Program-made: the position numbers and the translations under genes | The notes under the pieces: model-generated | Database searches by the model: none | Seen by the model: only the letters and a program-made list of their open reading frames with translations | What the model was told of the DNA's origin: nothing | Part shown: positions 55,454 to 64,000 of the stretch, one piece after another | Position numbering within the stretch: position 1 is the first letter of the stretch | Layout of the letters: each line of letters starts with the position of its first letter | Origin: Collinsella ihumii | Lineage (GTDB): Bacteria > Actinomycetota > Coriobacteriia > Coriobacteriales > Coriobacteriaceae | Assembly: GCF_900046475.1 (NCBI RefSeq) | Contig: NZ_FCOU01000009.1 | Location: 186,001 to 250,000, forward strand | Direction of reading: 5' to 3' | Length of the DNA stretch: 64,000 bases

Positions 55454-55642
55454 TTAAGAACGAGCGACCTTGCCGGACTTGAGGCAGTTGGTGCAGACGT
55501 TCATCTTGCGACGATGGCCATCGACCACAACATACACGCGCTGGATGTTGGGACGGAACTTACGGATGGCGACGCGGTGCGAGTGGCTAATGGAGCGACC
55601 AGCAACGGGGTGCTTACCGCAGATCTCACAAACCTTAGACAT
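55454..55642 (-). CDS. rpmB: 50S ribosomal protein L28
   Basis: 62 residues: MSKVCEICGKHPVAGRSISH and CTNCLKSGKVARS, with zinc cysteine pairs CEIC and CTNC. The ATG has AAGGAGG upstream. Confidence 0.96.
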   Translation of the reverse strand: MSKVCEICGKHPVAGRSISHSHRVAIRKFRPNIQRVYVVVDGHRRKMNVCTNCLKSGKVARS

Positions 55643-56031
55643 TTTCGTTAACCTCCTTGGACGGCATAAAACAGCCGTTGAACAAACAGCATTGGACTAT
55701 AGCACAGTTTGGCGCATCTGCTGAATCTACACATTGAGCACGCGAATATCGGTTTCGCACCGGCGATATAGAGAAAAACCGATCTGGAGCAGTGAACCGC
55801 GCTCGCTGCGCACATGCCAGCAAATGCAGAGTAACTATACCAGAATCCCTGAGCAATGCCCCTGAAAAGGACATCAGCCGCAAAAAGCATCACGTACCAA
55901 CAAGCACACCACGCCACATGCCCAATCGACGCCGTGGAACCGATTGATCGGGGCCTCTGATAGAAGCGTCTCATAGAGCAGACGGGCTCCGCGGATGCCG
56001 CGCAACCGTAGCGAGCCTTGCCGCCGTACGA
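55643..56031. other. Gene-free interval between rpmB and the RAYT gene
   Basis: 389 bp, less GC-rich than the genes. Holds the rpmB ribosome site and must hold its promoter. Short open frames here have no ribosome site or recognisable product. I see no RNA gene. Confidence 0.5.
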
Positions 56032-56817
56032 CTACGGCATCACCCGGGATGTCGCCCTCGAGATGGTCGATATTCCGATCCCCGTGAAACGCCCGATCTG
56101 CTTAACCAGAAGGCCCGCCTCGCGCATGCTGACCAATATGCCGTTGCGCCGCTTCACGCCCAGCGCCTTCACCTCGTGAAGCGCGACGTCCTCGGGCAGA
56201 ACGCTCAGGGCGCGATCGAGCGCCTCGCCATCATTGAGCCTGCCCGTCTTACGTGATGCGCGGTAGTCGTCGCAAGGTCCGTTCATAAAGTACTCGATCA
56301 GTCCCTCTCGGCTACCGGCCAATCCGATGAGGACGTCGGTTTTGCACAGCCAGCCGATGTCATCTCTGCACACCCCCGCGTACTCTTGGAAACTGCTCCA
56401 GGGATACTCGTCGACCTCGAATCCCGCATCCAGCGCGTTTCTCTGTATATACGTAGCCGCTTGAAGTTCATAACGGTCGGAATTGATAGCCGAGCAGCCG
56501 AATCTATTTTGGAATACATGCCCGACTCTATCCGTGGTGTGATTGAAGTACATGGCGTAACGGCAAAGAAGCGAATGCATCGCCTTGCTGAATCCATCCG
56601 GCCGCTCATCGTCCTCGTTTTCCAGAAGAAGATGAACATGATTTGCCATGAGGCACCAGGCGATGATCGCTATGCGATGGGTCGCACATGATTGCACCAA
56701 CATGTCGAGGAACTTCACGTAATGATCGTCGGAGTAGAAAATGAGCTGGCTGCCGACTCCGCGAGCCGTGATGTGATAGAGACCCGACTCAGATAGTTCT
56801 CGTGCTACGCGCGGCAT
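56032..56817 (-). CDS. REP-associated tyrosine transposase (RAYT, Y1 HUH family)
   Basis: 261 residues from the ATG at 56815-56817, which has AAGGGGG upstream. The single-strand transposase core shows the HUH pair in MANHVHLLLE (H60, H62) and the nucleophile candidate Tyr123 in ATYIQRNAL; the opening YHITARG is also typical. A C-terminal helix-turn-helix (about 210-258, VKQIGRFTGIGISTISRA) fits DNA recognition. RAYTs act on REP hairpins without carrying classic IS ends. The gene is flanked by inverted pairs of REP family 1 and is the likely source of those repeats. Confidence 0.9.
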   Translation of the reverse strand: MPRVARELSESGLYHITARGVGSQLIFYSDDHYVKFLDMLVQSCATHRIAIIAWCLMANHVHLLLENEDDERPDGFSKAMHSLLCRYAMYFNHTTDRVGHVFQNRFGCSAINSDRYELQAATYIQRNALDAGFEVDEYPWSSFQEYAGVCRDDIGWLCKTDVLIGLAGSREGLIEYFMNGPCDDYRASRKTGRLNDGEALDRALSVLPEDVALHEVKALGVKRRNGILVSMREAGLLVKQIGRFTGIGISTISRATSRVMP

Positions 56818-56991
56818 GGCGATCCCCCTTTGCATGCGCTTGATGTATATGGGTTCATATTGCCCATTATGTATTGGTGATTTCATTAGTTTCATTATTC
56901 TTTGTTTTTGTATGGACACCTTACATGATGCGGATTGCTTCTCTAAAGATTCCAGGCACAGACCGACAAGGGGTTTCCCCGCATCAAAAAG

Positions 56992-57055
56992 TGCATGCGT
57001 AAGGTGCGTCCCCAATTTGCAAAAGTGCACGCAGGAGGTGCGTCCCCGATTTGCA
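56992..57055 (-). repeat. REP family 1, two direct copies (inverted orientation)
   Basis: Minus strand reads GCAAATCGGGGACGCACCTC and GCAAATTGGGGACGCACCTT. They mirror the pair at 55231. The core has GCACC where other copies have GTACC. Confidence 0.85.
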
Positions 57056-57320
57056 TATGGTGAAGCGTTTCAATTTGTTGGGTGGGAGGGATGGGGCATA
57101 TTTTGATAGTTTGATAGGGTTTTTGCAGCATGGGATGGGTATCGAGACGTGGAGAGTCTTCACAATTCGGTGTCCGTTTAGGCTGATTTCAGACGATTAT
57201 TTGCAGTTGAAGCGTTTCATTTATACCGTTTACGGCAAATCTCTGTAATGCTTCGGAAAACACGCCATTCCTTATATAGAATATGAGCCATAGGCAGGCA
57301 CCGATGAAAAGGAGCTCAGC
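57056..57320 (+). promoter_or_regulatory. Leader/promoter region of adhE
   Basis: 265 bp, A+T-richer, with GAAGCGTTTCA twice (57062 and about 57210) and a possible promoter TTGCAG...TTTATA near 57200-57225. No clear Rex dyad was found. The repeated GAAGCGTTTCA could be a regulator site. Confidence 0.4.
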
Positions 57321-59966
57321 ATGGCAAAAAAGCCAACGGTTCATGCCAATCCCGCCGTCGTCGACACCGTCGACGCCTTCAAGGAGCGTCTCGAGTACGT
57401 CCGTGACGCCCAGAAGGCCTACGCAAGCTTCACCCAGGAGCAGGTCGACAAGATCTTCTACGAGGCGGCCATGGCCGCCAATAAGATGCGCATCCCCCTG
57501 GCCAAGATGGCCGTGGAGGAGACGGGCCGCGGCGTCCTCGAGGACAAGGTCATCAAGAACCACTATGCAGCCGAGTACATCTACAACGCGTACAAGAACA
57601 CCAAGACCTGCGGTGTGATCGAGCGCGACGAGGCCTATGGCATCACGAAGGTCGCCGAGCCGATCGGCGTCGTGGGCGCGGTCATCCCGACCACCAACCC
57701 CACCTCCACTGCCATCTTCAAGTGCCTCATCTGCCTGAAGACCCGCAACGCCATCATCATCTCCCCGCACCCCGCGGCGGCCAAGTGCACCATCGCCGCC
57801 GCCAAGGTCGTGCTCGACGCCGCCGTCAAGGCCGGCGCCCCCGAGGGCATCATCAGCTGGATCGACCAGCCGACCCTTGAGCTCACCAGCTCCCTCATGA
57901 GCAACGTCGACATCATCCTGGCCACCGGCGGCCCCGGCATGGTCAAGTCCGCGTACTCCTCCGGCAAGCCCGCCCTCGGCGTCGGCGCCGGCAACACCCC
58001 CGTCGTCATCGACGAGACCGCGAACATCCTGAACGCCGTCAACTCGATCATCCACTCCAAGACGTTCGACAACGGCATGATCTGCGCGTCCGAGCAGTCC
58101 GTCACCGCCCTCGACTCCATCTACGACCAGGTCAAGGCCGAGTTCGAGCGCCGTGGCTGCTACTTCGTCAAGAAGGGCAAGGAGCTCGAGGCCCTGCGCG
58201 AGACCATGTTCAAGAACGGCGCCCTTGATCACCGCATCCCGGGCATGCCCGCCGCCAAGATCGCCGAGCTCGCCGGCATCGACGTCCCGGCCAAGACCAA
58301 GATTCTGATCGCCGAGGTCTCCTCCACCGACCCGGTCAAGGAGGAGTTCTCCCACGAGAAGCTCTCCCCCGTCCTCGCCATGTACCATGCCAAGGACTTC
58401 CAGGAGGCCGTGGACAAGGCCGAGCACCTCGTGCTCGCAGGCGGCCCGGGCCACACCGCGTCCCTGTACGTGCATCCCGCCGAGAAGGACAAGATCGCGC
58501 TGTTCGAGGACACCATGAAGGCGTGCCGCATCGTGATCAACACTCCGTCCTCCCAGGGCGGCATCGGCGACCTGTACAACTTCGGCATGAAGCCGTCCCT
58601 GACGCTGGGCTGCGGCTCCTGGGGTGGCAACTCCGTCTCCGAGAACGTTGGGGTGAAGCACTTGCTCAACATCAAGACCGTGGCCGAGCGCCGCGAGAAC
58701 ATGCTCTGGTTCAGGGCTCCCGAGAAGATCTACTTCAAGAAGGGCTGCACGCCGGTCGCCCTCGACGAGATCGGCCGCGTCATGGGCAAGAAGCGCGCCT
58801 TCATCGTCACCGACTCCTTCCTGTACAAGAACGGAAACTGCCGCGCCATCGAGGCTAAGCTCGACGAGATGGGCGTCGCCCACGACGCGTTCTACGACAT
58901 CTGCCCCGACCCGCGCCTGCAGGACGCCGAGCGCGGTGCCGAGCGCATGCGCCTGTTCGAGCCCGACGTCATCATCGCCGTCGGCGGCGGCTCCGCCATG
59001 GACGCCGGCAAGATCATGTGGCTCATGTACGAGCATCCCGAGGTCAGCTTCGAGGATGCCGCCATGGACTTCATGGACATCCGCAAGCGCGTCTTCAACT
59101 TCCCCAAGCTGGGTGAGAAGGCCTACTTCGTCGCCGTCCCGACCTCTTCGGGCACGGGCTCCGAGGTGACGCCGTTCGCCATCATCACCGACGCCGAGAC
59201 CGGCATCAAGTGGCCGATCACCGACTACGCGCTGCTGCCGAACATGGCCATCGTCGACGTCGACAACGCCATGACCGCGCCCAAGGGCCTCACCTGCGCC
59301 TCCGGTATCGACGTCATGACGCACGCCATCGAGTCCTATGTCTCGATCATGTCCTCCGACTACACCAAGGGCCTCTCCATGCGCGCCGCCAAGCTCGTGT
59401 TCGAGAACCTGCCCGCGGCCTACGAGAAGGGCGCCAACGACCCGCACGCCCGCGAGGAGATGCACAACGCCTCCTGCCTCGCCGGCATGGCGTTCGCGAA
59501 CGCCTTCCTGGGCGTCAACCACTCCATGGCCCACAAGCTCGGCGCGTTCCATCACCTGCCCCACGGCCTGGCCAACGCCGTCATCCTCACCCGCGTCATG
59601 CGCTACAACGCTGCCGAGAAGCCCGTCAAGATGGGCACCTTCTCCCAGTACCAGTATCCGCACGCGCTCAAGGACTACGCCGACCTCGGCCGCTACTGCG
59701 GCTGCACCGGCGCTGACGACCGCGAGGTGTTCGAGAACTTCATCGCCAAGCTCGAGGAGCTCATGGACACCATCGGCATCAAGAAGACCATCGCCGAGTA
59801 CGGCGTCGACGAGAAGTACTTCCTGGAGACGCTCGACGAGATGAGCGAGCAGGCCTTCAACGACCAGTGCACCGGCGCCAACCCGCGCTACCCGCTGATC
59901 AGCGAGATCAAGGAGCTCTACCTCGACGCCTACTACGGCCGCGAGCCCCAGAGCTACGAGGCCTAA
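57321..59966 (+). CDS. adhE: Bifunctional acetaldehyde-CoA/alcohol dehydrogenase AdhE
   Basis: 881 residues. The N-terminal half is an aldehyde dehydrogenase that reduces acetyl-CoA, with catalytic Cys in NGMICASEQ (about residue 255). The C-terminal half is an iron-dependent alcohol dehydrogenase with GGGSAMDAGK and His ligands in NHSMAHKLGAFHHLPHG. Regenerates NAD in fermentation; the enzyme forms spirosomes. Strong AAGGAG site and very biased codons suggest high expression. Confidence 0.97.
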   Translation: MAKKPTVHANPAVVDTVDAFKERLEYVRDAQKAYASFTQEQVDKIFYEAAMAANKMRIPLAKMAVEETGRGVLEDKVIKNHYAAEYIYNAYKNTKTCGVIERDEAYGITKVAEPIGVVGAVIPTTNPTSTAIFKCLICLKTRNAIIISPHPAAAKCTIAAAKVVLDAAVKAGAPEGIISWIDQPTLELTSSLMSNVDIILATGGPGMVKSAYSSGKPALGVGAGNTPVVIDETANILNAVNSIIHSKTFDNGMICASEQSVTALDSIYDQVKAEFERRGCYFVKKGKELEALRETMFKNGALDHRIPGMPAAKIAELAGIDVPAKTKILIAEVSSTDPVKEEFSHEKLSPVLAMYHAKDFQEAVDKAEHLVLAGGPGHTASLYVHPAEKDKIALFEDTMKACRIVINTPSSQGGIGDLYNFGMKPSLTLGCGSWGGNSVSENVGVKHLLNIKTVAERRENMLWFRAPEKIYFKKGCTPVALDEIGRVMGKKRAFIVTDSFLYKNGNCRAIEAKLDEMGVAHDAFYDICPDPRLQDAERGAERMRLFEPDVIIAVGGGSAMDAGKIMWLMYEHPEVSFEDAAMDFMDIRKRVFNFPKLGEKAYFVAVPTSSGTGSEVTPFAIITDAETGIKWPITDYALLPNMAIVDVDNAMTAPKGLTCASGIDVMTHAIESYVSIMSSDYTKGLSMRAAKLVFENLPAAYEKGANDPHAREEMHNASCLAGMAFANAFLGVNHSMAHKLGAFHHLPHGLANAVILTRVMRYNAAEKPVKMGTFSQYQYPHALKDYADLGRYCGCTGADDREVFENFIAKLEELMDTIGIKKTIAEYGVDEKYFLETLDEMSEQAFNDQCTGANPRYPLISEIKELYLDAYYGREPQSYEA

Positions 59967-60080
59967 CGATCCGGCTCACGCCCGATCACCCGCAACCGGG
60001 GCGCGCTCGGAGCGCCGCGCTTCACGCGCGCCCCGATCTGGCATACGATGGTGCAAACCACAAGAAAGGACGGTAGCGCC

Positions 60081-60845
60081 ATGATCCTTCCCGATTCCAA
60101 GGTCGAGATCGTTCGTCATTCCAACAAGGTCGTCTACGATCTGGGCGACAAGATCGCCAAGGTCTTCTCCGAGGACAAGCCGGTCTCCGACGTGTTCAAC
60201 GAGGCCCTGAACCTCGCGCGCATCAACGAGTGCGGCATCCGCTCCCCGAAGGCCATCGAGGTCGCCAAGGTCGAGGACGCCGGCTGGGCGCTCGTCACCA
60301 CCAAGGTCCCCGGCGTCACCCTCGCCGAGAAGATGGCCGCCGAGCCCGGCCGCTTCTACGAGTACCTCGAGCAGTTCGTGAACCTGCAGATCGAGGTCCA
60401 CTCCTATCGCTGCCCGCTGCTCCCGCGCCAGACCGACAAGTACTCCCGCATGATCAACTCGCTGGACCAGATCAACGCCTCCACGCGCTACGACCTGCTG
60501 CAGCGTCTTGACGGCATGAAGATGCGCCGTCGCGTCTGCCACGGCGACTTCAACCCCTCCAACGTGATCGTGGGCGATGACGAGCAGCTCTACGTATGCG
60601 ACTGGGCGCACGCCACCCAGGGCGCTCCCGCAGCTGACGCCGCCATGACCTACCTGCTGTTCGCCCTGCAGGACAAGCAGCAGGCCGACGCCTACCTCGA
60701 GCTGTACTGCGAGCACGCCGACGAGGCCGTCCAGGTCGTCCGCGGCTATCTGCCGATCGTCGCCGCCTCCGAGCTCGCCCGCAAGCGCGGCGGCAAGAAC
60801 GACGAGTTCCTGATGAGCTGGATCGACGTGTTCGACTATCAGTAA
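60081..60845 (+). CDS. Aminoglycoside-phosphotransferase/choline-kinase-fold protein
   Basis: 254 residues from the ATG at 60081 (AAAGGACGG upstream). Kinase-like fold with the catalytic HGDFNPSNV (Brenner loop) at about 155-163 and metal-binding DW near 180. Small-molecule kinase; substrate unknown. It is 114 bp after adhE and similarly codon-biased. An adjoining metabolic kinase role is more likely than drug resistance. Confidence 0.8.
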   Translation: MILPDSKVEIVRHSNKVVYDLGDKIAKVFSEDKPVSDVFNEALNLARINECGIRSPKAIEVAKVEDAGWALVTTKVPGVTLAEKMAAEPGRFYEYLEQFVNLQIEVHSYRCPLLPRQTDKYSRMINSLDQINASTRYDLLQRLDGMKMRRRVCHGDFNPSNVIVGDDEQLYVCDWAHATQGAPAADAAMTYLLFALQDKQQADAYLELYCEHADEAVQVVRGYLPIVAASELARKRGGKNDEFLMSWIDVFDYQ

Positions 60846-60860
60846 GGACTGATTCCCATC

Positions 60861-60934
60861 GGGTGCGGCCCGAGATTCCACGCGAACGTCCTCGGCCTGC
60901 GGAATGTTCGCTTAGGAATTCTCGGGCCGCACCC
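60861..60934 (+). other. 74-bp nested hairpin after the kinase gene
   Basis: 15-bp perfect outer stem (GGGTGCGGCCCGAGA and complement), then inner TTCC/GGAA and GCGAAC/GTTCGC helices. It begins 15 bp after the stop and ends without a T run. A separate intrinsic terminator follows at 60982. Confidence 0.6.
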
Positions 60935-60981
60935 TGCATCATCCCTACTGCAGGTAGTCTTGCTTGGGTTTTTGGATGTGT

Positions 60982-61007
60982 GCGCCGCCTATTGGGCGGC
61001 GCTTTTT
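60982..61007 (+). terminator. Intrinsic terminator of the adhE-kinase region
   Basis: GCGCCGCC, short loop, GGCGGCGC, then five T on the plus strand. On the minus strand it falls just past the thiN stop. Confidence 0.88.
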
Positions 61008-61008
61008 G

Positions 61009-61683
61009 TTAGTGGAAGGTCCAGCAGACGATGGTGCCGGCGTGGCAGGTGATGGTCGCCTCGGGGCCCTCGATGACGTTCGAGATACCCAGATCGGAAA
61101 GCAGGTCGACCGGATGGTGGTCGAGATCCCACCGCATGCCGGACTCGGACACCTCGCACGCGGCGGACAGCGGGATGAAGGAGAACCGACGCGACTCAGC
61201 GCCCTCGATGGTCCAGCTTTGCCCCGCATGCAGGATACGGCCCTCGAACGCATCCTCGACAAGCTCGACCGGCCCCTCCCAGGAGGCGAGACGGCCGAGC
61301 ACGCCGAGCAGGTGGTCGGGATGGCCGCCTGACAGGCACGTGCACACGAGCCTCGGCGCTCCCCAGTGCTGACGAATCGCGCGAAGGGCGAGCGAGAGGT
61401 CGGTGTCGTCCTTATGCGGGTTGTAGCGCTCGATCTCGAAGGGCGCGCTGTCTCCGGCAGCCTCGACGGCTCGAACGAGCGCCGCGCCCTCGGCGCTGAC
61501 GGAGTCCGCATCGCCGCAGAACACGTCGACGCCGATATCGGCTTCGCGAACCGCGTCGAGGCCCCGGTCGATGGCCACCACGGCATCGGCGCGCGCAGCG
61601 GCCCGCCGGACCGTCGAAGCCGACGAGGGCTCGGGAGACCCGCCGACGACGGCGACGGACGCAGGCTCCCCTGCGCGCATCAT
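61009..61683 (-). CDS. thiN: Thiamine pyrophosphokinase
   Basis: 224 residues; makes thiamine diphosphate from thiamine and ATP. DVFCGDADSV and HKDDTDLSLAL are the substrate/metal motifs (about residues 53-100); the C-terminal thiamine-binding part ends TCHAGTIVCWTFH. Its start overlaps the HAD gene stop. Confidence 0.88.
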   Translation of the reverse strand: MMRAGEPASVAVVGGSPEPSSASTVRRAAARADAVVAIDRGLDAVREADIGVDVFCGDADSVSAEGAALVRAVEAAGDSAPFEIERYNPHKDDTDLSLALRAIRQHWGAPRLVCTCLSGGHPDHLLGVLGRLASWEGPVELVEDAFEGRILHAGQSWTIEGAESRRFSFIPLSAACEVSESGMRWDLDHHPVDLLSDLGISNVIEGPEATITCHAGTIVCWTFH

Positions 61684-62393
61684 GCCCGCTCCCCGAACGC
61701 GTAGATCCGCTCGAGCGAGAGCTCGTCGAACTCATCGATGAAGATCTCGCTGTTGGCCTGCACGTCGTCCCGAAGCGCACGGCCCTCGGGATCGTAGATG
61801 CCGACACGGCGATAGCCCGCGGAGCCCGAGCTCAGCAAGCCGAACGTCGCGTCCTCGAACACCCAGACGTCGCGATGCGCCGGCACCTCGTCGAATCCGC
61901 AGGCATCGCTCAGGCGCTGGAGGGCCAGGTTGTACACGTCCGGGTGATCCTTGGAGGCGCCCGCCTCCCCGGTCGTCACGATATCGCAGAAGAAGGGACG
62001 CAGCCCGTTGGCCTCAAGGCCAGCCTCGACGGCGACGACGGGCGTCGAGGTCGCGATGATCATCGGGATCCCCGCCTTGCGCGCACTTTCCAAAAAGTCC
62101 CGGACGCCGCGTCGGGGCGGCACGTCGCGGCGGTAGTGCTCCATCAGCATGTCCATCAGGCGATCGTAGACGTCCTGGCCGGATTCGCCCACGCCCCACG
62201 TCTCGTGATAGGCCTCGCATTCGCCCATCACCGGCAGGGACTCGAACTGGGCGAAGTCGTCGGGCGTCGTCTCGATGCCGTAGGTCGCCAACAGCTCGAC
62301 CTGCACCTTGAGCCACATGCCCATGGACGAAAGCAGGGTGCCGTCGCAATCGAAGATGAACGCGCGCGGACGCGCGGGACGCTGCTCGGACAT
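61680..62393 (-). CDS. HAD-superfamily phosphatase (beta-phosphoglucomutase-like)
   Basis: 237 residues from the ATG at 62391-62393 (GGAGGACACGCT upstream). Motif I FIFDCDGTLLSS, motif II IIATSTP, Lys in GASKDHPDVY, motif IV VFEDATFG. The small cap domain and these motifs fit a pyrophosphatase or sugar-phosphate phosphatase; coupling to thiN hints at a thiamine-related phosphate. Confidence 0.85.
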   Translation of the reverse strand: MSEQRPARPRAFIFDCDGTLLSSMGMWLKVQVELLATYGIETTPDDFAQFESLPVMGECEAYHETWGVGESGQDVYDRLMDMLMEHYRRDVPPRRGVRDFLESARKAGIPMIIATSTPVVAVEAGLEANGLRPFFCDIVTTGEAGASKDHPDVYNLALQRLSDACGFDEVPAHRDVWVFEDATFGLLSSGSAGYRRVGIYDPEGRALRDDVQANSEIFIDEFDELSLERIYAFGERA

Positions 62394-62797
62394 AGCGTGT
62401 CCTCCAACTCGCGAGAATGACCACCAAACGATACGGGACTCCGCACCGCCCTGACATCCTAGCAAATCGGTCGCGCCCATGCAGCGTGCCAACATTTCCG
62501 CATGAACCCCGAACGAGCAGCTCACGGCGCCTTTACACGCCCTTGCCAAAAGCGCGATAAGCTGTCAAGGGGAAATCGGTGAACAAGGGCCCTGGCTTCG
62601 CGCCCGCAACGCAAACGATTGGCACCCTGCCCAAGGCGGCCCCGCACTTCTACGATGGACCGAACGATTGGACATCTTGGACACCCCGAAAAGCAGCCAA
62701 AAGCTCAGCACAGCGGGGTTTTATCCATTTCGCCCAACGGACAAAATCGACCGTCCTTCGGCTTCACCTCGATGTTATGACGCGTAAGTGTTAAATT
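62394..62797. other. Divergent intergenic region, HAD gene / glgB
   Basis: 404 bp. A possible plus-strand promoter TTTACA-N18-GATAAG lies near 62530-62562. CCCCG...CGGGGTTTT near 62683-62718 looks like a weak attenuator hairpin in the glgB leader. No gene is supported here. Confidence 0.4.
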
Positions 62798-64000
62798 ATG
62801 TACGTCGCGGTGTTCCAACCCACCGGCGGTTGCTCGCAGGCGCATGGATATCGCCGTGACCGTATACCAGTTTTGGGCGACGTTATCGTCTCCCCTGTCG
62901 ATTGGACGGATAAGTTGGACCGCACACATGCTGAACTCGATACTTCGCAGGCGGCATCCACGGATGGCGCGCAGGCCCCCTGCCTGATCATCACCGATGA
63001 CGACATCCATCTGTTCGCTCAGGGTTCGTGGAACCGCAGCTGGGAAAAGATGGGCGCGCATCCCGACACGCAAAACGGCGTGGACGGGTGGCGCTTCTGC
63101 GTCTGGGCGCCCGAGGTCGCAGGCGTCTCCGTCGTCGGCGACTTCAACGACTGGGACGTCGAGGCGAACAAGCTCGACGAGCTTCCCACGGGCGGTCTGT
63201 GGCAGGGGTTCGTGCCCGGGCTCTCCCAGGGCGACCTCTATAAGTACGTCATCGAGACGGACGACGGCAAGCTCCTCTACAAGGCAGACCCGTACGGGTT
63301 CTGGAGCGAGAAGATCCCAGGCACCGCATCGCGCCTGATGGACATCGAGGGCTACGAGTGGGGCGACAAGGCCTGGATGGACGCCCGCCACGCCTCCGAC
63401 CACATGAAGAAACCCCTGAACATCTACGAGGTCCATCTGGGCAGCTGGCGCCGCCACGGCGACGAGCCGCAGGGTGAGCCGGACGAGAACGGCAACTACC
63501 CCGGCCCCATGGATCCGTTCCCCGCGCAGCGCGGCGAGTACTACACCTATGACGACCTGTCGGTCGAGCTCGTCGACTACGTGCGCGAGATGGGCTACAC
63601 CCACATCGAGGTGCTGCCCGTCATGGAGCACCCCTTCGACGGCTCGTGGGGATACCAGGGAACGGGCTACTACGCGGTGACCGCCCGCTACGGCGAGCCC
63701 AAGCAGTTCATGCACTTCATCGACGCGTGCCACCAGGCGGGCATCGGCGTGATCCTCGACTGGGTCCCCGGCGGCTTCTGCGCCGACGCCCAGGGGCTCG
63801 CGACCTTCAACGGCCACATGCTCTACGAGCGCGAGATCCATCCCAACTGGGGCACGCACAAGTTCGACTTCGGCCGCGGAGAGGTCCGCAGCTTCCTGAT
63901 CTCCAACGTGCTGTTCTGGATCGAGCAGTTCCACGCCGACGGCATCCGCATGGACGGCGTCTCGAGCATGCTGTACCTGAACTTCGGCGTGGACGACCCC
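62798..64000 (+). CDS. glgB: 1,4-alpha-glucan branching enzyme GlgB (partial)
   Basis: My translation starts MYVAVFQPTGG at 62798; a stop two codons earlier in frame makes this the first ATG, but it has no clear ribosome site. About 65 variable residues precede the CBM48 domain (DDIHLFAQGSWNRSWEKMG, RFCVWAPEVAGVSVVGDFNDW). The GH13 barrel follows with YEVHLGSWRR, VMEHPFDGSWGYQ, GVILDWVPGGF and GIRMDGVSSMLY, whose Asp is the nucleophile position. The gene runs off the window. Confidence 0.93.
   Translation, partial: MYVAVFQPTGGCSQAHGYRRDRIPVLGDVIVSPVDWTDKLDRTHAELDTSQAASTDGAQAPCLIITDDDIHLFAQGSWNRSWEKMGAHPDTQNGVDGWRFCVWAPEVAGVSVVGDFNDWDVEANKLDELPTGGLWQGFVPGLSQGDLYKYVIETDDGKLLYKADPYGFWSEKIPGTASRLMDIEGYEWGDKAWMDARHASDHMKKPLNIYEVHLGSWRRHGDEPQGEPDENGNYPGPMDPFPAQRGEYYTYDDLSVELVDYVREMGYTHIEVLPVMEHPFDGSWGYQGTGYYAVTARYGEPKQFMHFIDACHQAGIGVILDWVPGGFCADAQGLATFNGHMLYEREIHPNWGTHKFDFGRGEVRSFLISNVLFWIEQFHADGIRMDGVSSMLYLNFGVDDP

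Noticed and set aside
55648-55974. A 108-codon minus-strand frame between rpmB and the RAYT gene
   Set aside because: No ribosome site or family features; it runs through the rpmB promoter zone.
57056-57320. Rex operator upstream of adhE
   Set aside because: Only a half-like TTCACAA was seen; no TTGTGA-N6-TCACAA dyad is present.
57189-59663. An 824-codon frame antisense to adhE
   Set aside because: Gly/Val/Asp-rich shadow caused by strong codon bias in adhE; no ribosome site or motif.

Overview
This 64 kb window is mostly GC-rich bacterial chromosome. Gene order and protein style (Ffh with a Gly/Met-rich tail, a phage phi3T/Bacillus-like ThyA, a T-box-controlled ileS, an iron-containing alcohol dehydrogenase and AdhE) suggest an anaerobic gut member of the Coriobacteriia, near Collinsella. 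That placement is inference; there is no rRNA gene to settle it. I see no tRNA, rRNA or CRISPR array.

Layout. 1-4.8 kb: ileS with a T-box leader, lspA and the start of an rluD-like gene. 4.8-8.2 kb: two oxidoreductases, an unassigned structured non-coding block and a NYN/LOTUS-type protein. 8.5-12.0 kb: ftsH and a divergent MATE exporter. 12.1-18.6 kb: an accessory island. It holds a MITE-like element and a low-GC, Firmicutes-like set of TetR regulators and flavin oxidoreductases. A 2577-bp IS21-family element has split one gene of that set. 18.6-23.5 kb: an RNA methyltransferase, a DHFR-flavodoxin fusion, thyA, and a YitT-like membrane protein with a divergent MerR regulator. 23.5-38.8 kb, all minus strand: the housekeeping block asp23-like, fakA-like, recG, rsmD, coaD, coiled-coil gene, yceD, rpmF, plsX, acpP, rnc, smc, ftsY, ffh. 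38.9-46.2 kb: small metabolic genes, nudC and an iron/corrinoid-type ABC importer. 46.3-55.1 kb: a C26 amidotransferase, a polar amino-acid ABC importer and a heterodimeric ABC exporter. 55.2-64 kb: rpmB, a REP-associated tyrosine transposase (RAYT), adhE, a small kinase, thiN, a HAD phosphatase and the start of glgB.

Two threads stand out. First, the window carries at least two families of short palindromic repeats. One contains the core GGGGACGTACC and sits at five places, including both sides of the RAYT gene, so transposase and substrates are visible together. The other begins TAGGGAAACAC, and at two loci its first bases supply the stop codon of the neighbouring gene. Second, the IS21 element contains three short blocks (45, 55 and 40 bp) that are almost or fully identical to parts of ileS, ftsH and smc from this same window, each entered in the host gene's own frame. 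Two of them lie where the transposase genes lose frame. This is either a striking local sequence-capture event or an assembly artefact, and it is the first thing to check.

Many long open frames exist antisense to the GC-rich genes; they are codon-bias shadows and are left out.
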